Of a DNA stretch of 64,000 nt, positions 1 through 7,946 are shown piece after piece. The notes beneath the pieces were generated by a model, which was not told where the DNA came from, searched no databases, and was given only the letters and a program-made list of their open reading frames with translations. A program made the translations under genes and the position numbers. The first letter of the stretch is position 1. Each line of letters opens with the position of its first letter. The DNA is from an uncultured Bacillota bacterium. Lineage in GTDB: Bacteria > Bacillota_I > Bacilli_A > RFN20 > CAG-631. The DNA is taken from positions 62,001 to 126,000 of the forward strand of contig CABUID010000003.1 in the NCBI GenBank assembly GCA_902491575.1, in the 5' to 3' direction.

Positions 1-624
1 GGCTCCAAAACCAATCAAAAGCAATACACCACCAGTATATGTTTTTCTCGAAATTCCTTCTTTGCACATCTGGTAAATACTTTCAAAATCCAAAGTATCC
101 AATTCTCCTTGAATTAAAAACATTCCCATCAATAAAATCATTCCAGAAATAATAGCAATAATTAAATAAGTAGCGGCTGCTTTTATCGCTTCTTTTGTTT
201 CTTCATGCACAACTAAAACAAAAGAAGTTAAAGACATAAGTTCAAAAAATAGAAATGTTGTCCATAAATTATTCGAATAAAAAACACCAACGGTTGCTCC
301 TAAAGTCAAAAGATTAAATAAATAATAACGATCTTTTTTATCGTAAAAGAGCATATATTGTCTTGAAAAAATTAAAGTACAGGTCCACATAAATCCACAT
401 ATTATCGCATAGATAGCTCTAAATCCATCGGCTTTAAAACTAAAACCAAGTACTTCATTTTCAATCGGATAAGCAAAAGCAACATAAAACATAAATATCA
501 ATTCAAGGATGGATACAATAATAGCCGTAATATCCCTTTTCCGATTTCGTTTGTTTACAAAATAATTGATGGCTCCCATAATCATTGGGAAAAAAACTAA
601 AATAACCAAAATATAATTTTTCAT
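1..624 (-). CDS. Proton-translocating NADH dehydrogenase/MrpD-type antiporter subunit, C-terminus cut off
   Basis: The frame stays open from the ATG at 624 to the window edge, giving about 208 residues of a multi-spanning membrane protein. It carries the glutamate-containing helix FLFFELMSLTSF typical of the NuoL/M/N and MrpA/D family (proton_antipo_M). The lysine helices lie beyond the edge. The ATG follows the stop of the next antiporter gene by two bases, and AGGA-rich sequence lies just upstream, so the two are co-transcribed. It is the fourth antiporter-like subunit of the cluster. Its partner could be an Mrp, Mbh or formate/hydrogenase-type complex, depending on what lies further left. 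Family assignment is secure; the complex is inferred. Confidence 0.85.
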   Translation of the reverse strand, partial: MKNYILVILVFFPMIMGAINYFVNKRNRKRDITAIIVSILELIFMFYVAFAYPIENEVLGFSFKADGFRAIYAIICGFMWTCTLIFSRQYMLFYDKKDRYYLFNLLTLGATVGVFYSNNLWTTFLFFELMSLTSFVLVVHEETKEAIKAAATYLIIAIISGMILLMGMFLIQGELDTLDFESIYQMCKEGISRKTYTGGVLLLIGFGA

Positions 625-626
625 CC

Positions 627-2105
627 TTACAATCCTCCTCCCAATAATTTTTCAATCACTTGTAATAAAGGTGAACCAATCATCCCCAATAAGAAAGAGC
701 ATAAGGCAAATGTACAAATTGGCAAAAGAAATTTATAATTTCCATCTTTGGCTTTTTCATAATTTTCAATATTATAAAAATTAGGTCTTTTAAAATAAGC
801 TCGAAGGATAATATCCATAACATATATAGCCGTTAATAAAGCAGAAATAAGTAAGCAAACAATTCCAACAATCGAATACCATTGATTGACAAGTATAGCA
901 GAATTAGCAATTTCGATTTTTGAAATAAAACCTGCAAATAATGGAATACCAATTAAAGAAAAACCTGCTAAAATATAGCAAACAAAAGTGACAGGCATTT
1001 TCGATGCTAATCCATTCATTTGGTCAACATAAATAACATCTGCTTTTTTCATCAATTCACCAGCAATAAAGAATAATGTTATTTTTGCAAAAGAATGAAA
1101 AATCATATGTAACATGGCTGCATAAAGACCATAAGCATTCATCATTGTGGCAGCAAGTAAGATGTAAGAAATATTTGCAATCGTTGAATAGGCAAACCTT
1201 CTTTTCAAATGAATTTGCTTTAAAGCCATAGAAGAGCCAAAAAGAATAGTTATAGAAGCCATCATTGTCGTAATCATTTGAACAACACTGCCACTTAAGA
1301 TTTCACATCCCATTACGGAATAAATTGTACGAATGATTGCAAAAGCACCCGCTTTTACAACGGCTACAGCATGAAGCAATGCTGTCGTTGGAGTTGGAGC
1401 GGCCCCTGCTCGAGGAAGCCAACCATGTAAAGGAAAAATGGCAGCTTTTACTCCAAAGCCTATAAAAAGAAGCATGTATGCCACATAAGCACTATTTTGA
1501 TGTTGCATGTAGATCGAAAGTTGTGATAGTTCAAATACATTGATAAAATCTCCTGTATTAAAAATACAAATAAGCATGATAATCCCAATTAAAGCTAATG
1601 TTGAACCAAATAAAGATATATATAAATAATATCTTCCAGCTCTTTTAGCTTCTTTAGTCATTGGATGAATAATCAAAGGAATAGTTACTAAAGTAAGTAA
1701 TTCATAGAATACATACATGGTAATTAAATTACCTGCCAAAGATATTCCTAATACAATGCCAAAGGTAATTACATAAAACATCGCATAATTTTTCTTTTTA
1801 TCTTCATTTTGCATATAGGCCATTGTATATAAATAAGCAAATGGCCACAATATACAAACCATAAAAGTAAAAATTCGACCAATTCCATCAAGTTTTAAAA
1901 AGATTCTTAAACGTTCATTGAATCGGAAAATATAGCAACTTTCTTCAGGAGGTAGAATTACCAGTAATATCGTAAAGACAGCCGTCAAAATTATAATTAA
2001 TAAATTAACGATTTCCTTTTGCTTTTCACTTATCTTTAAACTTCGATTAATGATTGCAAAGATAATTGGAAATAAAATTGGAAGTATTAACAAATATTCA
2101 TTCAT
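627..2105 (-). CDS. MrpD/NuoN-like antiporter subunit (copy 3 of 4)
   Basis: About 492 residues with roughly 14 membrane helices. The family's ion-channel residues are present: Glu in YVFYELLTLVTIPL, Lys in LLFIGFGVKAAIFPLHGWLP, and a second Lys in HAVAVVKAGAF. I placed the start at the ATG at 2105, which has AGGTGA five bases upstream. A GTG at 2114 is in frame but lies directly on the stop of the preceding gene. The protein should carry protons or sodium across the membrane as part of a multi-subunit complex. It is similar to, but not a duplicate of, its neighbours. Confidence 0.9.
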   Translation of the reverse strand: MNEYLLILPILFPIIFAIINRSLKISEKQKEIVNLLIIILTAVFTILLVILPPEESCYIFRFNERLRIFLKLDGIGRIFTFMVCILWPFAYLYTMAYMQNEDKKKNYAMFYVITFGIVLGISLAGNLITMYVFYELLTLVTIPLIIHPMTKEAKRAGRYYLYISLFGSTLALIGIIMLICIFNTGDFINVFELSQLSIYMQHQNSAYVAYMLLFIGFGVKAAIFPLHGWLPRAGAAPTPTTALLHAVAVVKAGAFAIIRTIYSVMGCEILSGSVVQMITTMMASITILFGSSMALKQIHLKRRFAYSTIANISYILLAATMMNAYGLYAAMLHMIFHSFAKITLFFIAGELMKKADVIYVDQMNGLASKMPVTFVCYILAGFSLIGIPLFAGFISKIEIANSAILVNQWYSIVGIVCLLISALLTAIYVMDIILRAYFKRPNFYNIENYEKAKDGNYKFLLPICTFALCSFLLGMIGSPLLQVIEKLLGGGL

Positions 2106-2114
2106 AACAATCAC

Positions 2115-3572
2115 CTAATTTCCCATAATCATCCAAATAAAATCGATGAGCGGTTCATAAAAGACACCTAAAACTACAATACAAATGGTCAAAATCATTA
2201 AAGGCACATACATTGTTTTTTTGGCCTCATTTCTTTCACATTTTTTATTTCCTGTAAAATAACCATGGAAAGAAATAGGAAGTAAATACGCTGCAGTCAA
2301 AATAGCAGATAAGAGCAAAACAATCGGTACAAGATAGTTAAATACAGGAAGATTTGAAGATAAAGCACCATTTGCTAAGTACCATTTTGAAATAAAACCT
2401 CCAGTAAATGGAATACCAATTAATCCTAAAGCAGCTATGGTATAACATCCTGTAGAAATAGGCATAATCGTTCCAATATCTTTTAATTCATCTACACGAT
2501 ATTTATCAAATTTATAAATCAGTTCACCAGCAAATAAGAACAAACAAACTTTAATCAGCATATGTGCAGCAACATGTAGCAAAGCTCCTAAAAAAGATAC
2601 ATTGTTCATTAAAGCTAAACCTATTAAGATATAAGATAATTGAGAAATGGAAGAATAGGCTAATCTTTTTTTGAAATTTTTTTCTAATGTAGCTAATAAA
2701 GAACCCATAAATACACTAAAGCAAGCCAAGGCCAAAAAGGCATATTGTACCCAAGTATTAATTAAAAAATCAGGACCAACTACATAATAAATAACTCGTA
2801 TAATCGCAATAATTCCAGCCTTTGTTATTACGCCTGATAATACAGCAGAAGCACTAGATGGTGCAACAGGATGAGCAACTGGAAGCCAACCATGCATAGG
2901 ATACATACCCGATTTAGTAGCAAAACCGATAATCAAAAGAAAAATAACTACATGAAATAAAGTTTGATTTCCAGTAAATACGCCTTCTTTAAAACATTCC
3001 ATCCCACCAAATTCACCAAAAGGAGCATTGCCACTATAATGAACTAAAAAGAAGATACCAAGTAATGCTAAAAATGCACCACCAAGAGAATAAAATAAAT
3101 ATTTTTTAGCAGCAAACACAGATTCATTCGAAAGCGAATGTAAGACCAAAGGCATGGAAAGTAAAGTCACCATTTCAAAACATAAATACATTGTAATTAA
3201 ATTTGCTGAGTAACACAAGGCAAGTAACATCGATAAAGTTAGTAAATAAAAAGTATAAAATCGATTCTCGTTTTTTTCGTGTTTGATGTATTCAAAAGTA
3301 TATATACCTACGAAAAGCCAAACAAAGCTTATCGCAATAGAAAAAAACATACTTAATTTATCGATGTGAAAAGAAAGCGATAAATTACGAGTAATAAAAA
3401 TTAAATCTATAATATCAACATTTATAAAACAATTAATAATCGTCAATGCTAATGTCAAAAACAAAATAGCAAAAATAAAACAATTTTTCCAAAATTTTCT
3501 ATATTTGAAAGTATAAATCAAAAAGGCCCCAAAAATAGGTAAAAGTAGAGGAAGAAAGATTAAAAATTTCAT
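2115..3572 (-). CDS. MrpD/NuoM-like antiporter subunit (copy 2 of 4)
   Basis: A 485-residue polytopic membrane protein of the proton_antipo_M family. Channel residues are kept: Glu in YLCFEMVTLLSMPL, Lys in LIIGFATKSGMYPMHGWLP, Lys in SGVITKAGIIAI. AGGAGGTG sits about seven bases before the ATG, the strongest ribosome site among the antiporter genes. Its stop touches the start region of the next antiporter gene, so the two are probably translationally coupled. It could be an MrpD paralogue or a hydrogenase/NADH-dehydrogenase-type pump subunit. The sequence alone does not give ion specificity. Confidence 0.9.
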   Translation of the reverse strand: MKFLIFLPLLLPIFGAFLIYTFKYRKFWKNCFIFAILFLTLALTIINCFINVDIIDLIFITRNLSLSFHIDKLSMFFSIAISFVWLFVGIYTFEYIKHEKNENRFYTFYLLTLSMLLALCYSANLITMYLCFEMVTLLSMPLVLHSLSNESVFAAKKYLFYSLGGAFLALLGIFFLVHYSGNAPFGEFGGMECFKEGVFTGNQTLFHVVIFLLIIGFATKSGMYPMHGWLPVAHPVAPSSASAVLSGVITKAGIIAIIRVIYYVVGPDFLINTWVQYAFLALACFSVFMGSLLATLEKNFKKRLAYSSISQLSYILIGLALMNNVSFLGALLHVAAHMLIKVCLFLFAGELIYKFDKYRVDELKDIGTIMPISTGCYTIAALGLIGIPFTGGFISKWYLANGALSSNLPVFNYLVPIVLLLSAILTAAYLLPISFHGYFTGNKKCERNEAKKTMYVPLMILTICIVVLGVFYEPLIDFIWMIMGN

Positions 3573-3585
3573 TTGTATTCACCTC

Positions 3586-5100
3586 CTAAATAAACAATTG
3601 AATGCCTTTTAACAAAATATCACTTATCCAGTCAGAAGATATTCCTAAAAACAAATTCAATGCAATTAAACCAAATATACCAACTAGATACATTCCATTA
3701 TATTTACTCAAATGCATTTTGGTTATCGATTCTTTAGGTACAGGTAAATAAATCGTAATCATGGTTCTTACAAAATAAACAGCATTCAATACCGTGGAAA
3801 TCAATAAAGCAAGTAAAGCGATGACCTGCATCCAATGAGCAGTAGAATCGAATAAAGCGGCATTAACAAATATCCATTTAGAAATAAAGCCAGCAAATAA
3901 AGGAATTCCGACCATGGATAAAGCGCCTACACTAAAACCAATACCACTAATAATATCAACCCGTCCACTTCCTCTTAAATTTCTAAATTTTTTAGAATCA
4001 TTTGCTACTACACTAAGATGCTCGCTAGAAATAAATAATAATGGTTTTGTTACCGCATGAGTCAATATATGAAATAAAGAAGCTAATAAAGCATACTTTT
4101 CCCCAAGACCAATTCCCATAAAAATATAGCCTATCTGCGCCGCACTTGAAAAAGCAATCATACGATCAACAGAAGTCTGGTGAATAGCATTTATAGAACC
4201 AATAATCATGCCAAGTACACCTAAAACAAATAAGATATCCAGTAAATTCGTTTGAATAATCACTTCATAAGTAAACATTCTAAATATCACTTTAATCAAA
4301 AGCAAAATATATCCTTTTGTGACAATTCCTGAAAGAATTGAACTACTCGTTGGTGTTGCACATCCATAGGCATCAGGCATCCAAAAATGGAAAGGAAACA
4401 ATCCAGCTTTTATAGATAAACCAATCACAATTAAAGTAAAACTAACTAAACAAGGAAAAGATAAAGTTTCCATTTGTTTTAATGCCATTGCTATATTTTC
4501 AATAGATAGATATCCTGTTAGATTATATAAAGTAACAATACCAATTAAAAATAATCCAGAGCCAACTAAATTGAAAATCATATAACGAATTGTACTTAAA
4601 ATAGTTGGACCTTTTTCTTTAACCATTAAACAACCACAACTAATAAGCGTGGATATTTCAATGAAAACATAACCTGTAAAAATGTCGTTTGTATAGATTA
4701 ATGAAATGTTACTTACCAATATCAAACACATCATTACATAATAAAGATTTTGTTTTTGTGGTTGTATATCACGATTTTGAAATATCTTACCACCAATAAT
4801 ACATAAGAATAAAACGAAAGAAAAAAATGTAGATAAAAATCCTTCTAAAGGTCCAAAACGAATTTCATTACAAATTCGAATGCCATCTTCATTTGGACCA
4901 AAATGTCCCATCGTATAAATAAATGATTGATTTTCTGTATAAGTATAAATAAATACAAATAATGATAAAACAAAGACAATACAACAGACCACTAAAGAAG
5001 TCACAAAAGCAAATTTTTTCTTTGTAAAAGAACATAATACTGCCCCTAAAAAGCAACTAATAATCGAAAATAAAGGAAAAGTCAAAATAATGTCATTCAT
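3586..5100 (-). CDS. mrpD: MrpD-like antiporter subunit (copy 1 of 4, next to MrpC)
   Basis: About 504 residues of the proton_antipo_M family, with Glu in YVFIEISTLISCG, Lys in LIVIGLSIKAGLFPFHFWMP, and Lys in SGIVTKGYILLL. It follows the MrpC-like gene directly, the position MrpD holds in Mrp operons and MbhH in Mbh operons, so it is the best MrpD candidate of the four. The ATG at 5100 has AAGGTGG eight bases upstream; an in-frame GTG at 5112 is less likely. It should exchange sodium or protons as part of the antiporter complex. Confidence 0.9.
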   Translation of the reverse strand: MNDIILTFPLFSIISCFLGAVLCSFTKKKFAFVTSLVVCCIVFVLSLFVFIYTYTENQSFIYTMGHFGPNEDGIRICNEIRFGPLEGFLSTFFSFVLFLCIIGGKIFQNRDIQPQKQNLYYVMMCLILVSNISLIYTNDIFTGYVFIEISTLISCGCLMVKEKGPTILSTIRYMIFNLVGSGLFLIGIVTLYNLTGYLSIENIAMALKQMETLSFPCLVSFTLIVIGLSIKAGLFPFHFWMPDAYGCATPTSSSILSGIVTKGYILLLIKVIFRMFTYEVIIQTNLLDILFVLGVLGMIIGSINAIHQTSVDRMIAFSSAAQIGYIFMGIGLGEKYALLASLFHILTHAVTKPLLFISSEHLSVVANDSKKFRNLRGSGRVDIISGIGFSVGALSMVGIPLFAGFISKWIFVNAALFDSTAHWMQVIALLALLISTVLNAVYFVRTMITIYLPVPKESITKMHLSKYNGMYLVGIFGLIALNLFLGISSDWISDILLKGIQLFI

Positions 5101-5113
5101 TGTTTCCACCACC

Positions 5114-5503
5114 TTATTTTTCTAAATCATGCATTTTCTTTTCATGCATAAAGATTTTATCTAAATCCAATGTATGATACTTTTTATAAAGTCGAATCGC
5201 TAACGCTAACATGATGGCAGATACAGAAACAGAAACCACAATGCCAGTTAAAACAAGACCAGGTGGAATAGGATTAGAATAATTTGGTAAAGTCGAAGAA
5301 ATTAAATCATCACCGATTGGAGCTCTCGTCCCACGATAATAACCCATTGCTGTAAGATATAAATAAACTCCTGAATCCATAATATCCATGCCAATAATTT
5401 TTTTAATTAGATTTTTATGAAAAACTAACATTGAAAATCCAATACCAAATAAAACAAAGGCAATAATATAAATATAGTTTTCTATAAAATTATCTCCAAA
5501 CAT
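5114..5503 (-). CDS. mrpC: MrpC/MnhC-like (NuoK-type) subunit
   Basis: 129 residues with three membrane helices and the NuoK/MnhC layout. Near the middle is the proline-rich loop NPIPPGLVLTGIVV, followed by the hydrophobic helix VSVSVSAIMLALAIRL, a hallmark of MrpC/MbhG. Length is close to the family's usual 110-130 residues. It lies between the MrpB-like and MrpD-like genes with spacers of two and 13 bases. In Mrp antiporters this subunit is needed for complex assembly and ion movement. Confidence 0.88.
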   Translation of the reverse strand: MFGDNFIENYIYIIAFVLFGIGFSMLVFHKNLIKKIIGMDIMDSGVYLYLTAMGYYRGTRAPIGDDLISSTLPNYSNPIPPGLVLTGIVVSVSVSAIMLALAIRLYKKYHTLDLDKIFMHEKKMHDLEK

Positions 5504-5505
5504 TT

Positions 5506-6414
5506 TTAAATTTCTCCTTTCTTAAATAAGGAGTAAAAGCCATACATTGTACATGCAACTACTGCTCCTACACAAATATTTAAAATCAAAATATAACCCC
5601 CACTCAGGATAGATCCATTTGAAAAAGAATGAAACCAATGAGAAATAGGATCATAATATTCCATTCCTCCCATTAAAAAGGAATAACATTTTGTAATCGC
5701 ATAACCACTTAAAGCGATGGCAGAAATCATTTTAAAAGTTTTTAATTTAAAAAATCTACTTGCGACTTCATCACCAAAAGCTAAAGAAAACAAAATTAAT
5801 CCTGCGCCCAATATAGCTCCGCCACTAAATCCACCACCAGGAGATAAGTGTCCGTTTAAAACAACATAAATTCCAAAAATAAAGATAATAGGAATTAATA
5901 ATGAAGCGGCATAACGTACGATTGAATCTTTGTTGACTACAAAACCTTTATGGATATTTTTGGCATCGTCTTGCCCAATTCCTTGTAATAAAACAAAAAC
6001 ACAAGTGACAGCACTAAATAAAACAAAAGATTCCCCCAAAGTATCAAAAGCACGATAGTCTAAAATCATTCCTGTAACCGAATTAATGGATTTTGTATCT
6101 TCTAAAGCATGGTCTATATAATATCGAGCTACATAATTCCATGTTACATTCACTGTACCAAATCGTTCAAGATAAGTTGTCGAAATAATCAAAACACCTA
6201 CGTAAATGACAAAAGTCAAAATGGATAATATAATATGTGGCCATGTAATGAGTGATACGGTAGTATGAACTATTTTTTGTTTTTCTTTTCCACTGATTGA
6301 ATGAATGAGTTCTTCACTATTCAATTCATGTTTTTCTTCTTGAAGTTCATAAGGCTGAACTTCTTGATTAAAAATATCTTTATCTCCATTAAGCCATCTT
6401 TTAAAATTTTTCAT
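5506..6414 (-). CDS. Fusion of MbhE-like (MrpA C-terminal) and MrpB/MnhB domains
   Basis: 302 residues. The N-terminal ~50 residues are charged and probably cytosolic. A helix pair around residues 57-80 and 125-145 resembles the short MbhE/MrpA C-terminal segment. The C-terminal half carries the MnhB signature NGHLSPGGGFSGGAILG followed by further helices. In classical Mrp operons these parts belong to MrpA and MrpB, and in Mbh operons to MbhE and MbhF. Here they are one polypeptide. The start overlaps the end of the MbhD-like gene by 14 bases. The MnhB assignment is firm; the MbhE part is inferred from position and topology. Confidence 0.8.
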   Translation of the reverse strand: MKNFKRWLNGDKDIFNQEVQPYELQEEKHELNSEELIHSISGKEKQKIVHTTVSLITWPHIILSILTFVIYVGVLIISTTYLERFGTVNVTWNYVARYYIDHALEDTKSINSVTGMILDYRAFDTLGESFVLFSAVTCVFVLLQGIGQDDAKNIHKGFVVNKDSIVRYAASLLIPIIFIFGIYVVLNGHLSPGGGFSGGAILGAGLILFSLAFGDEVASRFFKLKTFKMISAIALSGYAITKCYSFLMGGMEYYDPISHWFHSFSNGSILSGGYILILNICVGAVVACTMYGFYSLFKKGEI

Positions 6415-6673
6415 TGGTTTTAAATGCCTCCTCTATTCGTTTGATTTTATCTAATGTAACAAAATAAAGAATGGATGTTATCCCCGCACCGACAGCCGCT
6501 TCAGTGATTGCCAAATCGGGAGCTTGTAATAATACCCAAATAATAGACATAATCAAAGAAAAAGACATATAAATAACAACAGCTGTTAAAAGTTTTTTAG
6601 TAAAAATAGTTGCAATGGCACAGACAACAATTAAAGCAAGTAAAATCATAATGATGATATCTTTACTATCCAT
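6401..6673 (-). CDS. MbhD/DUF4040-like subunit (MrpA C-terminal segment)
   Basis: 90 residues, three helices, with the family signature QAPDLAITEAAVGAGITS. This is the segment that forms the C-terminal part of large MrpA proteins and stands alone as MbhD in archaeal and thermotogal Mbh/Mrp clusters. The ATG at 6673 follows AGGAGGTG by about 11 bases. A longer in-frame start would add unconserved residues. It overlaps the mrpG-like stop by eight bases. It probably helps line the lateral ion path between antiporter subunits. Confidence 0.85.
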   Translation of the reverse strand: MDSKDIIIMILLALIVVCAIATIFTKKLLTAVVIYMSFSLIMSIIWVLLQAPDLAITEAAVGAGITSILYFVTLDKIKRIEEAFKTNEKF

Positions 6674-7040
6674 TATGATGGACACCTCCTTTGTCATCCA
6701 CATCGATTTCAACCGTTTCCTTATCCGTATTCGAATCCGTTAAATAAATTAGTTTGCTTACAATGTGTGAAGAAACAGGTGAAGTTATCCATAAAAAGAA
6801 AACAACACAAGCTAGTTTGATAGAAGTTACATCCAATTGACCATCTTCTGTAACAAATCCTTTGGCAATAATTAATCCCAATACAATAAAAAACAAACCT
6901 AATGTGTCTATTAATGCAGCAGCATGCATTCGGTTTAAAATAAATTTTAACTTATAAAAGCCAATAATTCCTGTAATCGTAATAAATAAACCAATTAAAA
7001 TAAAGAAAGCAGAAAAACCAAAACGTATATATTCACCCAT
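6666..7040 (-). CDS. mrpG: MrpG/MnhG-like subunit
   Basis: About 125 residues with three helices and the MnhG pattern GFYKLKFILNRMHAAALIDTLG. I chose the ATG at 7040, about 12 bases after AAGGAGG. The ATG at 7049 is in frame but sits only three bases from that site. The gene overlaps the end of the mrpF-like gene. The C-terminal tail is polar and carries several Asp and His residues. Known role of the family: small subunit required for a functional Mrp Na+/H+ antiporter. Confidence 0.88.
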   Translation of the reverse strand: MGEYIRFGFSAFFILIGLFITITGIIGFYKLKFILNRMHAAALIDTLGLFFIVLGLIIAKGFVTEDGQLDVTSIKLACVVFFLWITSPVSSHIVSKLIYLTDSNTDKETVEIDVDDKGGVHHNG

Positions 7041-7368
7041 TATTTTCATTTTCCTCCTTTTCATTTTCCATTTCTTTTGCAAATTTTTTTCTCATATTGA
7101 CATTGATAAAAATATTTGCAAAAACAATAATCGAAACAAAACTTATTAATACATAAATCATCGATATATCTGCAAGATAACCTTCCGTTTTAAAATAAAC
7201 AGTTAACGTACATAAAATCATAACAACCAAGGTCGAAAGCATATTGATGGAAACAATTCTATCTGCAATTTTTGGACCAATAATGGATTTAATAATTGCA
7301 AAAATAATAAGTATTCCCAGTATAATACAAAGACCAATCAATAAATAATCATATAAAGTATCTATCAT
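7033..7368 (-). CDS. mrpF: MrpF/MnhF-like subunit
   Basis: 111 residues, three helices, with the conserved segment GPKIADRIVSINMLSTLVV typical of MrpF/MnhF (GPs-ADRvva). The start ATG overlaps the mrpE-like stop as ATGA, indicating translational coupling. The end is a highly charged Glu/Asn/Lys tail that doubles as the ribosome-binding region of the mrpG-like gene. Confidence 0.9.
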   Translation of the reverse strand: MIDTLYDYLLIGLCIILGILIIFAIIKSIIGPKIADRIVSINMLSTLVVMILCTLTVYFKTEGYLADISMIYVLISFVSIIVFANIFINVNMRKKFAKEMENEKEENENNG

Positions 7369-7829
7369 TTTGTATTTGCCTCCATTTTCTTTAATATCTT
7401 CAGTAATATACTATCTTCAATTCCATCAATGTACTCTGCTCTTAATGCATGAACTGTATAATGGTTTTCTTCTAAAGAGATTGTAATCGTTCCGGGAGTT
7501 AAAGTAATAGAGTTAGCAAATAAAACACGCAAAAAAGGAGATTTTAAATCAATCGTAAAATGAACAATTTCTGGTTCTGGTGTTTTGTTTGCCCAAATTA
7601 AAGTTATAATATTCAAATTTGATTTTACAACTTCAACAATCAGCATAAACAAAAAAGCAATGAATAAAGGGATATTTTTACAAAACAAAATATCTTTTTT
7701 CAATGAAAACCTTAAAAAGCAACAGGCAAATAAATAGACAAGAGCCGATAGAATTATACCAATGATTACAAGTTCTAAAGTTACTTTACCATTTATTAAT
7801 AGCCAAAATAAAAATAACAAAATAAACAC
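7365..7829 (-). CDS. mrpE: MrpE/MnhE-like subunit, first gene of the antiporter operon
   Basis: 154 residues. Two or three N-terminal helices precede the MnhE motif VLFANSITLTPGTITISLE and a cytosolic C-terminal domain with HALRAEYIDG. GTG at 7829 is the likely start, with GGAAGTGA just upstream. The gene lies directly behind a consensus promoter and is the first cistron of at least ten. The E-F-G-D-(E/B)-C-D order matches Mbh-type clusters better than the A-to-G order of classical Mrp operons. Confidence 0.88.
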   Translation of the reverse strand: MFILLFLFWLLINGKVTLELVIIGIILSALVYLFACCFLRFSLKKDILFCKNIPLFIAFLFMLIVEVVKSNLNIITLIWANKTPEPEIVHFTIDLKSPFLRVLFANSITLTPGTITISLEENHYTVHALRAEYIDGIEDSILLKILKKMEANTK

Positions 7830-7860
7830 AAATTCTCACTTCCATTCTAAGACATCCATT

Positions 7861-7889
7861 ATTATACTCTAACGTCATTTTTCTATCAA
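7861..7889 (-). promoter_or_regulatory. Consensus promoter of the Mrp-like operon
   Basis: Read on the minus strand: TTGATA, a 17-base spacer, then TATAAT, about 30 bases ahead of the mrpE-like GTG. No other promoter of this quality is visible inside the operon. Confidence 0.8.
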
Positions 7890-7890
7890 G

Positions 7891-7946
7891 AAAAAAAGGA
7901 AATTTTATACTATATAATAGTATAATATTTGTCATTTCCTTTTTCT
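7891..7946 (-). terminator. Intrinsic terminator of the acyltransferase gene
   Basis: An A-rich/T-rich outer stem (GGAAAT pairing with ATTTCC, extended by A:T pairs) encloses an inner ATACTAT/ATAGTAT hairpin. On the minus strand it ends in a run of T. It contains the stop codon of the gene. Confidence 0.65.
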
